Positions 10,040-17,206 of a stretch of 64,000 bases of DNA are shown here, in pieces. Where the stretch lies: assembly GCA_048266425.1 (NCBI GenBank), contig JBLWZN010000015.1, positions 18,863-82,862 of the forward strand, given 5' to 3'. Each line of letters opens with the position of its first letter. Within the stretch, counting starts at the first letter, position 1. The position numbers were made by a program, and so were the translations under genes. The DNA is from Cerina sp048266425 (GTDB taxonomy: Bacteria; Bacteroidota; Bacteroidia; Flavobacteriales; Flavobacteriaceae). The notes below the pieces were generated by a model. That model made no database searches. It was given only the letters and a program-made list of their open reading frames with translations, and had not been told where the DNA came from.

Positions 10040-10073
10040 CCCTTGTAAGAACACAAGATGAGTTCTACAAGGG
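10040..10073 (+). other. Hairpin at the start of the sigma factor leader
   Basis: CCCTTGTAAGAAC (10040-10052) pairs with GTTCTACAAGGG (10062-10073): 12 base pairs with one bulged A and a 9-base loop. It starts right after the putative -10 element, so it would form at or near the 5' end of the mRNA. There is no T tract, so a terminator is unlikely; an mRNA-stabilising stem or an operator palindrome are possible. Confidence 0.45.
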
Positions 10074-10297
10074 AATCCGGAAAGGAAATCATGGCGTGGC
10101 GATCAAATTTTAAATGAACCAGCGGAATTCTGGTTACCGCCTGAAATTGAAGAGTGGCGAGCACAAAAAATTAAAAATAGAATATTCTAGATGTTGGTAG
10201 GCCAAATAGAAGATCCAGGAACAATTAAGAAGGATGTGAATAATTGCACCCTCCTGAACAACTGGTATGGCCCAAGCAACAAATGAAAGATTAACTG

Positions 10298-10807
10298 ATG
10301 GAACAATCGGAATTTTTAAACTTGGTGATGCCTTTTAAGGACAAGCTTTTCCGGCTCGCCAAGCGGTTGTTGGTCTCTACGGAAGAAGCTGAGGATGCGA
10401 CCCAGGAGATTCTGTTAAAACTTTGGTCGGGAAAGAGCAAGTTTGAAAGTTATAATAATGTTGAAGCGTTTGCCATGACCATGACCAAAAATTTTTGTTT
10501 GGATCGATTAAAATCGAAGCAGGCAAGCAACCTAACCTTGGTGCACAGCAATTATGTGGACGGGAACGCTTCGTTGCAAAATCAGTCCGAGGTAAACGAC
10601 AGTCTGGATTGGATCAATAAGATAGTCCAGACTTTGCCGGAACAGCAAAGAATGGTTCTCCAACTGAGGGACGTGGAAGGATACGAATACGAGGAAATTG
10701 AGAAATTACTGGACATGAAAGCAACAGCGGTACGTGTAGCACTTTCCAGGGCAAGAAAAACGGTAAGGGAAGGATTAATAAAAAAACATGATTATGGAAT
10801 CGGATAA
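10298..10807 (+). CDS. ECF-type RNA polymerase sigma factor
   Basis: A 169-residue sigma-70 family protein of the small ECF class, of standard length. Region 2 is seen at about residues 10-75, including TEEAEDATQEILLKLW. Region 4 is at about 110-160, with LPEQQRMVLQLRDVEG and a helix-turn-helix ending in VALSRARKTV. It directs RNA polymerase to a small regulon, probably including its own operon through the promoter at 10013. The next gene overlaps its 3' end by 14 bases and encodes a one-TM protein that may be its anti-sigma factor. The two DUF4252 genes that follow are likely part of the same unit. Confidence 0.93.
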   Translation: MEQSEFLNLVMPFKDKLFRLAKRLLVSTEEAEDATQEILLKLWSGKSKFESYNNVEAFAMTMTKNFCLDRLKSKQASNLTLVHSNYVDGNASLQNQSEVNDSLDWINKIVQTLPEQQRMVLQLRDVEGYEYEEIEKLLDMKATAVRVALSRARKTVREGLIKKHDYGIG

Positions 10808-11258
10808 AATAGAAATATTATTGGAAAAGTATTTTGAGGCTACCACCACGGAAGCCGAAGAAAAATATTTGAGGGCTTATTTTTCCGAAGGAAAAGCGGC
10901 TCCACACCTAGAGCAATACGCCCCAATGTTTCAATACTTTTCCAACGCCAAGGAAGAGCAGTTCACCAAGCAGGTTTCATTACCCTCCAAGGATTTGGAT
11001 ACTTCCAAGTACCCATTTGGACGGGACAGGGCCAGAAGGTATATTTTCAGGTGGGTTTCAGTAGCAGCGGTGGCAGTTCTTATGTTTGGCGCATACTTTG
11101 GGAAGTCATACCACGAAAGGAAACAAGCCGAGTATGCCTACGAAGAAACAAAAAAGGCCTTTGATCTGCTGGCCGAAAACTTTGGTAGGGGTACGGAAAA
11201 AATGTCTTACCTAAAGGAATTTGAAGCAACAAAAGAAAAGATTTACAACAAAAATTAA
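10794..11258 (+). CDS. Single-TM protein, probable anti-sigma factor of the adjacent ECF sigma
   Basis: A 154-residue protein starting with MESDKIEILLEKYFEA; the ATG at 10788 is a possible alternative. Residues 1-75 are soluble and acidic, one membrane segment lies at about 85-103 (WVSVAAVAVLMFGAYFG), and a 50-residue tail follows that would be periplasmic. An N-terminal cytoplasmic domain plus one TM, encoded immediately after and overlapping an ECF sigma gene, is the usual anti-sigma arrangement. I see no zinc-binding ZAS motif (HxxxCxxC), so this is inference from topology and context. Confidence 0.75.
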   Translation: MESDKIEILLEKYFEATTTEAEEKYLRAYFSEGKAAPHLEQYAPMFQYFSNAKEEQFTKQVSLPSKDLDTSKYPFGRDRARRYIFRWVSVAAVAVLMFGAYFGKSYHERKQAEYAYEETKKAFDLLAENFGRGTEKMSYLKEFEATKEKIYNKN

Positions 11259-11429
11259 AAAAGATCGCTGAGCAGCATTTGGTAAGCGATTTAATAGAAG
11301 GGCGAAACGGAAAACTGAAGAATTCCTTCGTAAAAATAACCGGGGCGGGTCACCAGTAGAACTGGGTTTGCTCCTGGGATTTAAACAGTAAATTATTAGG
11401 ATTAAACAATAACAATTAAAAACGAACAG

Positions 11430-11975
11430 ATGAAAAAGTATATACTAGTAGTAGCGATAGCCGTATTGCCATTGATGGGATTTTCGCAATCCTTATTTGA
11501 TAAATACGAAGACCAGGACAACGTAAGTTCCGTTGTGGTAAACCAGAGTATGTTCAATTTGTTGAGCAAGATAGATGTGGATGTAGACGATCCCGACGCC
11601 CGTGATTTTATGGCCATAGCCAAGAGCCTTAAGAACCTCAAGGTGTATACCACTGATGATAAGGCCGTTGCTGCCGATATGCAGGCATCCGTAGACAAAT
11701 ACCTTAAATCGGCATCCTTGGACGAACTTATGAGGATAAAGGATCCAGATGCCAATGTAAGGTTCTACATAAAACCAGGTAAGGATGATGATCACGTGAG
11801 CGAACTGCTCATGTTTGTTACAGGAATTAAGAACGTTGAGGCAAATGGCAAAAAGTTTGAGACCGTCTTGCTATCCCTGACCGGAGATATAGACTTGAAC
11901 AAGATTAGCTCCCTGACTAAAAAAATGAACCTTCCCGAGGAGTTGAACGAAGCCGGAAAGGGCAGTAAGAAGTAA
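11430..11975 (+). CDS. Exported DUF4252 family protein
   Basis: A 181-residue protein with a signal peptide (about 1-19, cleaved after GFSQ). The mature part, with LFDKYEDQDNVSSVVVNQSM near the start and later alternating alpha/beta segments, matches the DUF4252 family, known mainly from Bacteroidota and without an assigned function. It lies 171 bases after the putative anti-sigma gene and is followed by a paralogous lipoprotein, an arrangement I recall from other flavobacteria. It is probably a target of, or partner in, the ECF signalling unit. Confidence 0.82.
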   Translation: MKKYILVVAIAVLPLMGFSQSLFDKYEDQDNVSSVVVNQSMFNLLSKIDVDVDDPDARDFMAIAKSLKNLKVYTTDDKAVAADMQASVDKYLKSASLDELMRIKDPDANVRFYIKPGKDDDHVSELLMFVTGIKNVEANGKKFETVLLSLTGDIDLNKISSLTKKMNLPEELNEAGKGSKK

Positions 11976-11980
11976 AATGA

Positions 11981-12066
11981 AGTATGCAGTGTTCGGTTTG
12001 GAGTAATTAGGTAGCGGTTTTATGATTAAAATCTTGCCTTGCCCTCGACAAACCGAATACTGCACT
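11981..12066. repeat. Imperfect inverted repeat between the two DUF4252 genes
   Basis: The arms AGTATGCAGTGTTCGGTTTG (11981-12000) and CAAACCGAATACTGCACT (12049-12066) are complementary over about 17 bases with two mismatches, separated by 48 bases. The repeat fills most of the 114-base gap. It could be a long-range mRNA stem controlling the relative expression of the two genes, or the ends of a decayed small mobile element. I see no target-site duplication that would decide. Confidence 0.55.
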
Positions 12067-12089
12067 ATCGATAACTAAAAACAAAGACC

Positions 12090-12629
12090 ATGAAAAAACT
12101 AAAAGTGTACTATGTTGCAATCGCACTATTGATACTGTCCGCCTGCTCCTCGACCCAGAGTCTTCAGGAATACTACGTGGATAATTCCGACAATCCGAAT
12201 TTTATTTCGTTGGACCTGCCTGCGAGTTTACTGAATCTCGATAAGGTAGAACTGACACCTGAGCAACGCGAAGCGGTACAATCCCTAAAAAAGCTAAATA
12301 TACTCGCTTTTAAAAAAACTGAGACCAACGGTGTCGATTTTGAAGCCGAAAAGGCCAAGGTCAATGCTATTTTAAAGAATGATAAATTTGTACAATTGAT
12401 GAAACTCAATTCGAGCTTTGGCAAGGGAGTCGTTAAATATCTAGGAGACGAGAACGCAATAGACGAAGTGGTCATTTATGGAAGCAATGATGGGAAGGGC
12501 TTTGCCTTGATCCGGATTCTTGGGGATAATATGAACCCTGCGCATCTTGTCGAATTGGTCCAAGCTTTACAAAAATCAAGTTATAAAGGCGAAGGATTGG
12601 AGCATTTGGGAGATCTTTTAAAGAATTGA
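12090..12629 (+). CDS. DUF4252 family lipoprotein
   Basis: A 179-residue lipoprotein (lipobox LSAC, Cys19) that shares the DUF4252 layout with the preceding gene: an extended N-terminal segment, LDLPASLLNLDKVELTPEQ, then a central helical region and a C-terminal segment with VVIYGSNDGKGFALIRILG. The pair of one soluble exported and one lipidated copy suggests two parts of one envelope function. Function is unknown. A strong intrinsic terminator follows 34 bases after the stop and marks the end of the sigma operon. Confidence 0.82.
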   Translation: MKKLKVYYVAIALLILSACSSTQSLQEYYVDNSDNPNFISLDLPASLLNLDKVELTPEQREAVQSLKKLNILAFKKTETNGVDFEAEKAKVNAILKNDKFVQLMKLNSSFGKGVVKYLGDENAIDEVVIYGSNDGKGFALIRILGDNMNPAHLVELVQALQKSSYKGEGLEHLGDLLKN

Positions 12630-12662
12630 ACCAATCGCCTGTGAGGGATCCGAATGGATATC

Positions 12663-12700
12663 AAACCCGTGTTTTGAAAAATCAAAACACGGGTTTTTTT
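12663..12700 (+). terminator. Intrinsic terminator of the ECF sigma / DUF4252 operon
   Basis: A perfect 14-base stem (AAACCCGTGTTTTG / CAAAACACGGGTTT) with a 6-base loop is followed by a run of T to 12700. Confidence 0.9.
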
Positions 12701-12798
12701 GTTAAAACCCCTGCAATATTTAGATTTTTGGCGGACTATTGTTGGTTTTTTTTCTCAAAAACTTATATTAGCTCAACTAAAATATCATTACTACACCT

Positions 12799-13617
12799 AT
12801 GGACAATGCGGAAATCTGGATAAATAAAGGTATAGATTGGATTGTGGATTATGGTCCCAAGATAATCGGGGCAATTTTAATCTTTATTTTAGGCTCTTGG
12901 GTCATTAATAAACTGATCGCGGGCATAAGGTCCGTTATGAACAATGGCAACTATGATCTATCGTTACAAAATTTTTTATTGAGCTTGGCGTCATGGACGC
13001 TAAAAATTTTTCTAATCCTGGTGGTCATTTCCCAACTGGGAGTCAACGTAACGACCTTTGCCGCTGTCATAGCTGCTGCCGGTTTGGCGGTGGGATTGGC
13101 ACTCCAGGGATCATTGTCCAATTTTGCAGGTGGGGTACTTATTATGATTTTTAAACCTTATAGAATTGGAGATCTTATCGAGGCCCAAGGTATTTTGGGC
13201 ACTGTAAAGGAAATCGAGATTTTTACAACTAAATTGATCACGCCACAAAACAAACTTGCAATTGTTCCCAATGGCGCCATGGCCAACGGAAATATTATTA
13301 ACTATACCGCAGAAGGCAAGATGCGGGTCGATATTACTATAGGAGTGGGATACGATGAGGATATAAAAAAGACAAAAGAGGTCTTAATGGGGGTGCTGAC
13401 AGATAACCCACAAGTTATGAAAGATCCTTCGCCTTCGGTAAACGTTTCGGAATTGGCGGACAGCTCCGTAAATTTCGCCGTACGTCCATATTGTAGGCCC
13501 GAAGATTATTGGACCGTTTATTTTGCCACGATGGAAAACTGTAAACTGGCCCTAGACGAAGCAGGAATCGAAATTCCGTACCCACATTCCGTGGAAATCC
13601 ACAAAGGGGATGGGTAG
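12799..13617 (+). CDS. MscS family mechanosensitive ion channel (second copy)
   Basis: A 272-residue channel, close in size and layout to E. coli MscS. Membrane segments are at about residues 12-36, 62-86 and 88-115; the pore helix has the pattern AAAGLAVGLALQGSLSNFAGG. The beta domain follows with IVPNGAMANGNIINYT, then a C-terminal domain ending with IPYPHSVEIH. It has a shorter N-terminus than the MscS protein at 6058 and is probably the main MscS of the cell. It is a single-gene unit flanked by terminators on both sides. Confidence 0.94.
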   Translation: MDNAEIWINKGIDWIVDYGPKIIGAILIFILGSWVINKLIAGIRSVMNNGNYDLSLQNFLLSLASWTLKIFLILVVISQLGVNVTTFAAVIAAAGLAVGLALQGSLSNFAGGVLIMIFKPYRIGDLIEAQGILGTVKEIEIFTTKLITPQNKLAIVPNGAMANGNIINYTAEGKMRVDITIGVGYDEDIKKTKEVLMGVLTDNPQVMKDPSPSVNVSELADSSVNFAVRPYCRPEDYWTVYFATMENCKLALDEAGIEIPYPHSVEIHKGDG

Positions 13618-13643
13618 GGGTAGAAGTAACTTCTTGTAAAAGT

Positions 13644-13680
13644 AAAGGCCCTTCAGGTCTTAAAACCCTGAAAGGCCTTT
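13644..13680. terminator. Bidirectional terminator between mscS and leuB
   Basis: AAAGGCCcTTCAGG (13644-13657) pairs with CCTGAAAGGCCTTT (13667-13680) around a short loop. It lies between convergent genes, with T-rich sequence on the plus side. Confidence 0.75.
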
Positions 13681-13701
13681 CTTAACTTGTTAAGGTTTAG
13701 G

Positions 13702-14757
13702 TTAAATATTTTTTGCCAACCAATCCCCAACTTCACTTGTTTTGTAAGACTTTCCGCCTTCAGCCAGATCCTCGGTAACAATACCAAGTTCCAACGACTT
13801 GTTCACGATATCACGGATAGCCTGGGCCTCTTCCTTCAGCTCGAAACCGTCGAACATCATAGCGGCAGACAATACGGTGGCCAAAGGGTTTGCGATGTCC
13901 TTTCCTGCGGCCTGGGGATATGAACCGTGGATGGGTTCGTACAATTTGGTCTTTGTGCCCAAGGAAGCTGAGGGCATCAACCCCATGGAGCCCGAGATTA
14001 CGGAAGCTTCATCGGTCAATATATCCCCAAAAAGGTTTTCAGTGATCATTACATCATAGGAATTTGGCCATTGCACCAAACGCATAGCGACTGCATCCAC
14101 GAATTCATAGGTAACCTCCACTTCGGGATAGTCCTTTTCCATGGCCTGTACCGTTTCTCTCCACAATCGTGAAGTCTCCAGAACGTTGGCCTTGTCTACG
14201 CAACACAATTTTTTGGAACGGGCCATGGCCAATTCAAAACCCTTTTTGGCCAAGCGCTGAACCTCTTCCCTCGTATATGTGCACGTATCATAGGCGGTGT
14301 TGCCGTTGTCTTCCCTACCTCGTTTTCCAAAATAAATGCCTCCCGTTAGTTCCCTTAGAATAATAAGGTCCGTACCTTCAATTCGCTCCCTTTTTAGGGG
14401 GGATTTATCGATTAGGGATGGAAAAGTAAAGGTTGGGCGCACATTGGCGAACAGACCCAATTTTTGCCTCATTTTCAGCAATCCTTGCTCTGGCCTCACT
14501 TTGGCAGAGGGGTCATTGTCAAAACGGGGATGGCCAATGGCACCGAACAATACGGCATCGGCGTTGACACAAATTTCATGGGTCCCGTCGGGATACGGTT
14601 CCCCAACAGCATCAATGGCAGCGGCCCCGGTCAATGCAGGGGTCCAATTAATATTGTGATCGTATTTTACAGCTATGGCATCACATACCTTTACTGCCTG
14701 GTCTATTACTTCCGGGCCTATTCCATCTCCGGCCAAGAGAGCGATGTTTAATTTCAT
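13702..14757 (-). CDS. leuB: 3-isopropylmalate dehydrogenase
   Basis: A 351-residue NAD-dependent decarboxylating dehydrogenase of normal length. It converts 3-isopropylmalate to 2-oxoisocaproate in leucine synthesis, and in citramalate pathways it also converts 3-methylmalate to 2-oxobutyrate. Visible family motifs are GDGIGPEV near the N-terminus, RELTGGIYFG around residue 140, and the substrate/metal signature with ENLFGDILTDEAS followed by GSMGLMPSASLG around 240-265. It is the last gene of the leuC-leuD-synthase-leuB cluster, 132 bases after the synthase, in a gap filled by two 7-base repeat arrays. Confidence 0.97.
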   Translation of the reverse strand: MKLNIALLAGDGIGPEVIDQAVKVCDAIAVKYDHNINWTPALTGAAAIDAVGEPYPDGTHEICVNADAVLFGAIGHPRFDNDPSAKVRPEQGLLKMRQKLGLFANVRPTFTFPSLIDKSPLKRERIEGTDLIILRELTGGIYFGKRGREDNGNTAYDTCTYTREEVQRLAKKGFELAMARSKKLCCVDKANVLETSRLWRETVQAMEKDYPEVEVTYEFVDAVAMRLVQWPNSYDVMITENLFGDILTDEASVISGSMGLMPSASLGTKTKLYEPIHGSYPQAAGKDIANPLATVLSAAMMFDGFELKEEAQAIRDIVNKSLELGIVTEDLAEGGKSYKTSEVGDWLAKNI

Positions 14758-14769
14758 TTATTTTTTTGT

Positions 14770-14797
14770 TTTTCGCATCGCGCTTTTCGCAATGTGC
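14770..14797. repeat. 7-base periodic array upstream of leuB
   Basis: Four consecutive 7-base units, each ending in GC: TTTTCGC, ATCGCGC, TTTTCGC, AATGTGC. Units 1 and 3 are identical. The array sits 13 bases before the leuB start codon. Confidence 0.65.
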
Positions 14798-14847
14798 ATT
14801 AATATTGGTTTTTATTTTTTGTGAATAATTTAATAACAATTTTTGCA

Positions 14848-14882
14848 GATTAGCGTATGGCGATCAGCGTAAAGCGATTTGC
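14848..14882. repeat. 7-base periodic array after the cimA-like stop codon
   Basis: Five consecutive 7-base units all ending in GC: GATTAGC, GTATGGC, GATCAGC, GTAAAGC, GATTTGC. It begins 7 bases after the stop codon of the synthase gene as read on the minus strand. Confidence 0.75.
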
Positions 14883-14889
14883 CTATAAC

Positions 14890-16407
14890 CTAGATTATAT
14901 TCAACATTTTCTCGGTTGCTTTGATGGCCGATACCGTTTGGTCCGAATCCAGGCCACGGGTAATGAATTCCCTACCGTTGTTTTCCCAGGTGATAATGGT
15001 TTCGCAAAGCGCATCGGAATTACTTCCCGGGGGAATCCGAACGGCATAATCGGTAAGCATTGGGAGATTTATTTTCTTGGATCTATATATCTTGCGGAGG
15101 GCATTCATAAAGGCGTCGTACTGTCCGTCCCCTTGGGCGTGCTCCTCAAAGGTTTCCCCATCTATTTGCATGGACAGGGTAGTTGAGGGCTTCAAGCCTT
15201 TGGAGTGGGTAAGGACATAGGACTTTACAATGGCCTTTTGCTGGTAGGACCCACTGTCCAATACATCCGAGATGATATACGGCAAATCCTCTTTGGTAAC
15301 CTTTTCCTTTTTGTCGCCCAGTTCAATAATGCGCTGGGTGACCTTTTTGAGGTCATCGTCGTTGAGGATTAATCCCAACTCCTGGAGATTTTTTTGAATA
15401 TTGGCTTTGCCCGATGTTTTTCCCAATGCATATTTCCGCTTTCGTCCAAACCGCTCGGGTAAAAGGTTGTTAAAATATAAATTGTTTTTACTATCCCCAT
15501 CCGCATGTATTCCAGCGGTTTGGGTAAAGACATTATCGCCAACAATAGGTTTGTTGGCCGGAATTCCAAATCCGGTAAAAGCGGATACCAACTTACTTAC
15601 CTTAAAGAGGGAAGATTCGTTCACGGATATTTCTATATGTGGCAGAAAATCGTTTATCACCGCCACTACACTGGCCATGGGAGCATTCCCGGCTCGTTCC
15701 CCCATTCCGTTAACGGTGAGATGCAACCCGTGACAACCCGCTTTTAAGGCCTCCATGGTGTTTGCGACTCCTAGATCATAATCATTATGTCCGTGAAAAT
15801 CAAAATGGATTTCCGGGTATTTTTGAACGATCTGAGAGATAAAATCTGCTGTTTCAGAAGGGGTAAGAATACCCAAAGTGTCCGGGAGCATGATGCGCTG
15901 AACCGGCTGAGCGGTCAAAAAATCCAAATATTGGAAAACATATTCGGGAGAATTTCTCATACCGTTGCTCCAGTCCTCGAGATAGACATTGGTCTTGATC
16001 CCTTTTTCATTTGCCATGGAAATCGTTGCTGCGATTTCCTTAAAATGCTGTTCCGGTGTTTTTTTTAGTTGAAAGGTAAGATGGTTAAGAGACCCCTTGG
16101 TCAACAAATTTTGAACCTTGGCCCCCGCTTTCTCCATCCATTTTAAAGACACCCCGCCGTCGACAAAGGTGAGAACTTCGACCCTATCGATGTATTTTCT
16201 GGATGTTGCCCATTCCGTTATTTGCTGTACGGAATGCAATTCCCCATCCGAGACCCGCGCAGAGGCAACCTCTATCCGGTCTACTTTAAGCTCCTCCAAA
16301 AGGAGTTTGGCCAAGGTAAGTTTTTCTGAAACCGAAAAGGATACCCCTGAGGTCTGTTCCCCATCCCTAAGGGTAGTGTCCATGATTTCAATTTTATTTT
16401 TTGTCAT
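14890..16407 (-). CDS. Citramalate synthase-like / 2-isopropylmalate synthase family enzyme
   Basis: A 505-residue HMGL-type enzyme with the catalytic TIM barrel (DTTLRDGEQ at 10-18, FHGHNDYDLGVAN around 214-226), linker domains and a C-terminal regulatory LeuA dimer domain (from about 390). The family condenses acetyl-CoA with a 2-oxo acid. The sequence resembles Leptospira citramalate synthase as I remember it: GVSFS after the DGEQ motif, and Leu79, Leu102 and Tyr142 at the positions of the pyruvate-pocket residues Leu81, Leu104 and Tyr144 of that enzyme. This suggests pyruvate as substrate, giving citramalate for isoleucine synthesis via LeuCD and LeuB. Position in a leu cluster would otherwise argue for LeuA. 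Databases often give only the regulatory domain name. Substrate needs a direct test. Confidence 0.85.
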   Translation of the reverse strand: MTKNKIEIMDTTLRDGEQTSGVSFSVSEKLTLAKLLLEELKVDRIEVASARVSDGELHSVQQITEWATSRKYIDRVEVLTFVDGGVSLKWMEKAGAKVQNLLTKGSLNHLTFQLKKTPEQHFKEIAATISMANEKGIKTNVYLEDWSNGMRNSPEYVFQYLDFLTAQPVQRIMLPDTLGILTPSETADFISQIVQKYPEIHFDFHGHNDYDLGVANTMEALKAGCHGLHLTVNGMGERAGNAPMASVVAVINDFLPHIEISVNESSLFKVSKLVSAFTGFGIPANKPIVGDNVFTQTAGIHADGDSKNNLYFNNLLPERFGRKRKYALGKTSGKANIQKNLQELGLILNDDDLKKVTQRIIELGDKKEKVTKEDLPYIISDVLDSGSYQQKAIVKSYVLTHSKGLKPSTTLSMQIDGETFEEHAQGDGQYDAFMNALRKIYRSKKINLPMLTDYAVRIPPGSNSDALCETIITWENNGREFITRGLDSDQTVSAIKATEKMLNII

Positions 16408-16496
16408 ATTGAATTATAGCGATTTAGCGCTTAAAATTAGGATATTGGGGTTGGACCCTAATTCGCCTTACGTATACTGCAAGCTTCAAGTTTGAA

Positions 16497-17093
16497 TTAT
16501 AGAGGGGTATTTTTGGCAAATTTTTCAATATCCGACTTTATGTTCAACAGGTAGTCAATATCGTCATAGCCATTGAGCATATTGCCTTTTTTGTAGTCAT
16601 TGATTTCAAAAGTTTCCTTTTCACCTGAAGCGAGTAAAGTAATCGTCTGATCGGAAAGGTTAATTTCCAGTTCAGTTTTAGGATCGGCTTCAATGGCACT
16701 GAATATTTTCTCCAAAAACCCGGGCGACACTTGCACTGGAAGTACTCCGACGTTCAGGCAGTTGTTCCGGAAAATATCGGCAAAGAAACTGGAGACAACA
16801 CATCTAAATCCGTAATCGTAGACCGCCCAGGCGGCATGCTCACGGGAAGACCCCGAACCAAAGTTCTTGCCTCCTACCAAAATTTTGCCCCCGTACTTGG
16901 AATTGTTCAAAGGAAAGTCGGTTTTCGGTGATCCGTCGTTGTTGTAACGCCAATCCCGGAAAAGGTTATCCCCAAATCCTTTGCGCTCGGTAGCTTTAAG
17001 GAATCGTGCGGGTATAATCTGATCGGTGTCTACATTTTCTATAGGCAGCGGTACCGCTGTGCTTGTCAATATATTGAATTTATCGTAGGCCAT
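16497..17093 (-). CDS. leuD: 3-isopropylmalate dehydratase small subunit
   Basis: A 198-residue swivel-domain subunit of isopropylmalate isomerase, of normal length. Family motifs are NVDTDQIIPARFLK near residue 20, GGKNFGSGSSREHAAWA around 75-90, and the segment SSFFADIFRNNCLNVGVLPV. Together with LeuC it isomerises 2-isopropylmalate to 3-isopropylmalate, and also citramalate to 3-methylmalate. It follows leuC by 109 bases. The gap to the next gene has a weakly 7-periodic stretch (TTCAAAC, TTGAAGC, TTGCAGT on the minus strand) directly after the stop. Confidence 0.97.
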   Translation of the reverse strand: MAYDKFNILTSTAVPLPIENVDTDQIIPARFLKATERKGFGDNLFRDWRYNNDGSPKTDFPLNNSKYGGKILVGGKNFGSGSSREHAAWAVYDYGFRCVVSSFFADIFRNNCLNVGVLPVQVSPGFLEKIFSAIEADPKTELEINLSDQTITLLASGEKETFEINDYKKGNMLNGYDDIDYLLNIKSDIEKFAKNTPL

Positions 17094-17103
17094 TTCTAAA
17101 ATG

Positions 17104-17131
17104 GTTAAATGTTAAAAGTTATTTGTTATTG
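17104..17131. repeat. 7-base periodic array before leuD
   Basis: Four consecutive 7-base units each starting GTT: GTTAAAT, GTTAAAA, GTTATTT, GTTATTG. It lies 10 bases before the leuD start codon, inside the leuC-leuD gap. Confidence 0.6.
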
Positions 17132-17185
17132 GGTTCAAAAAGTTAAAGTGTGAGGTGTTTATGTCAATCGTTCTTTAATGAAAAA

Positions 17186-17206
17186 CCATCAACCATCAAC
17201 CATCAA
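17186..17206. repeat. CCATCAA x3 tandem heptamer at the leuC stop codon
   Basis: Three perfect copies of a 7-base unit. Read on the minus strand the unit is TTGATGG, and the leuC stop codon TGA (17205-17203) is part of the first copy. Confidence 0.85.

Larger units (their letters stand above)
9845..10297. other. Long divergent intergenic region with an ECF-type promoter and leader hairpin
   Basis: This 453-base region separates the S41 protease from the sigma factor. It contains an ECF-like promoter (10013-10039) and a strong hairpin (10040-10073), both given as separate entries. The rest of the leader, about 220 bases, contains only very short reading frames with no recognisable product, including a 60-codon minus-strand frame (9982-10164) that I do not accept as a gene. 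Confidence 0.4.

Noticed and set aside
9982..10164. 60-codon minus-strand frame in the sigma leader
   Set aside because: It lies over the putative ECF promoter and hairpin, has no recognisable product and no promoter of its own.
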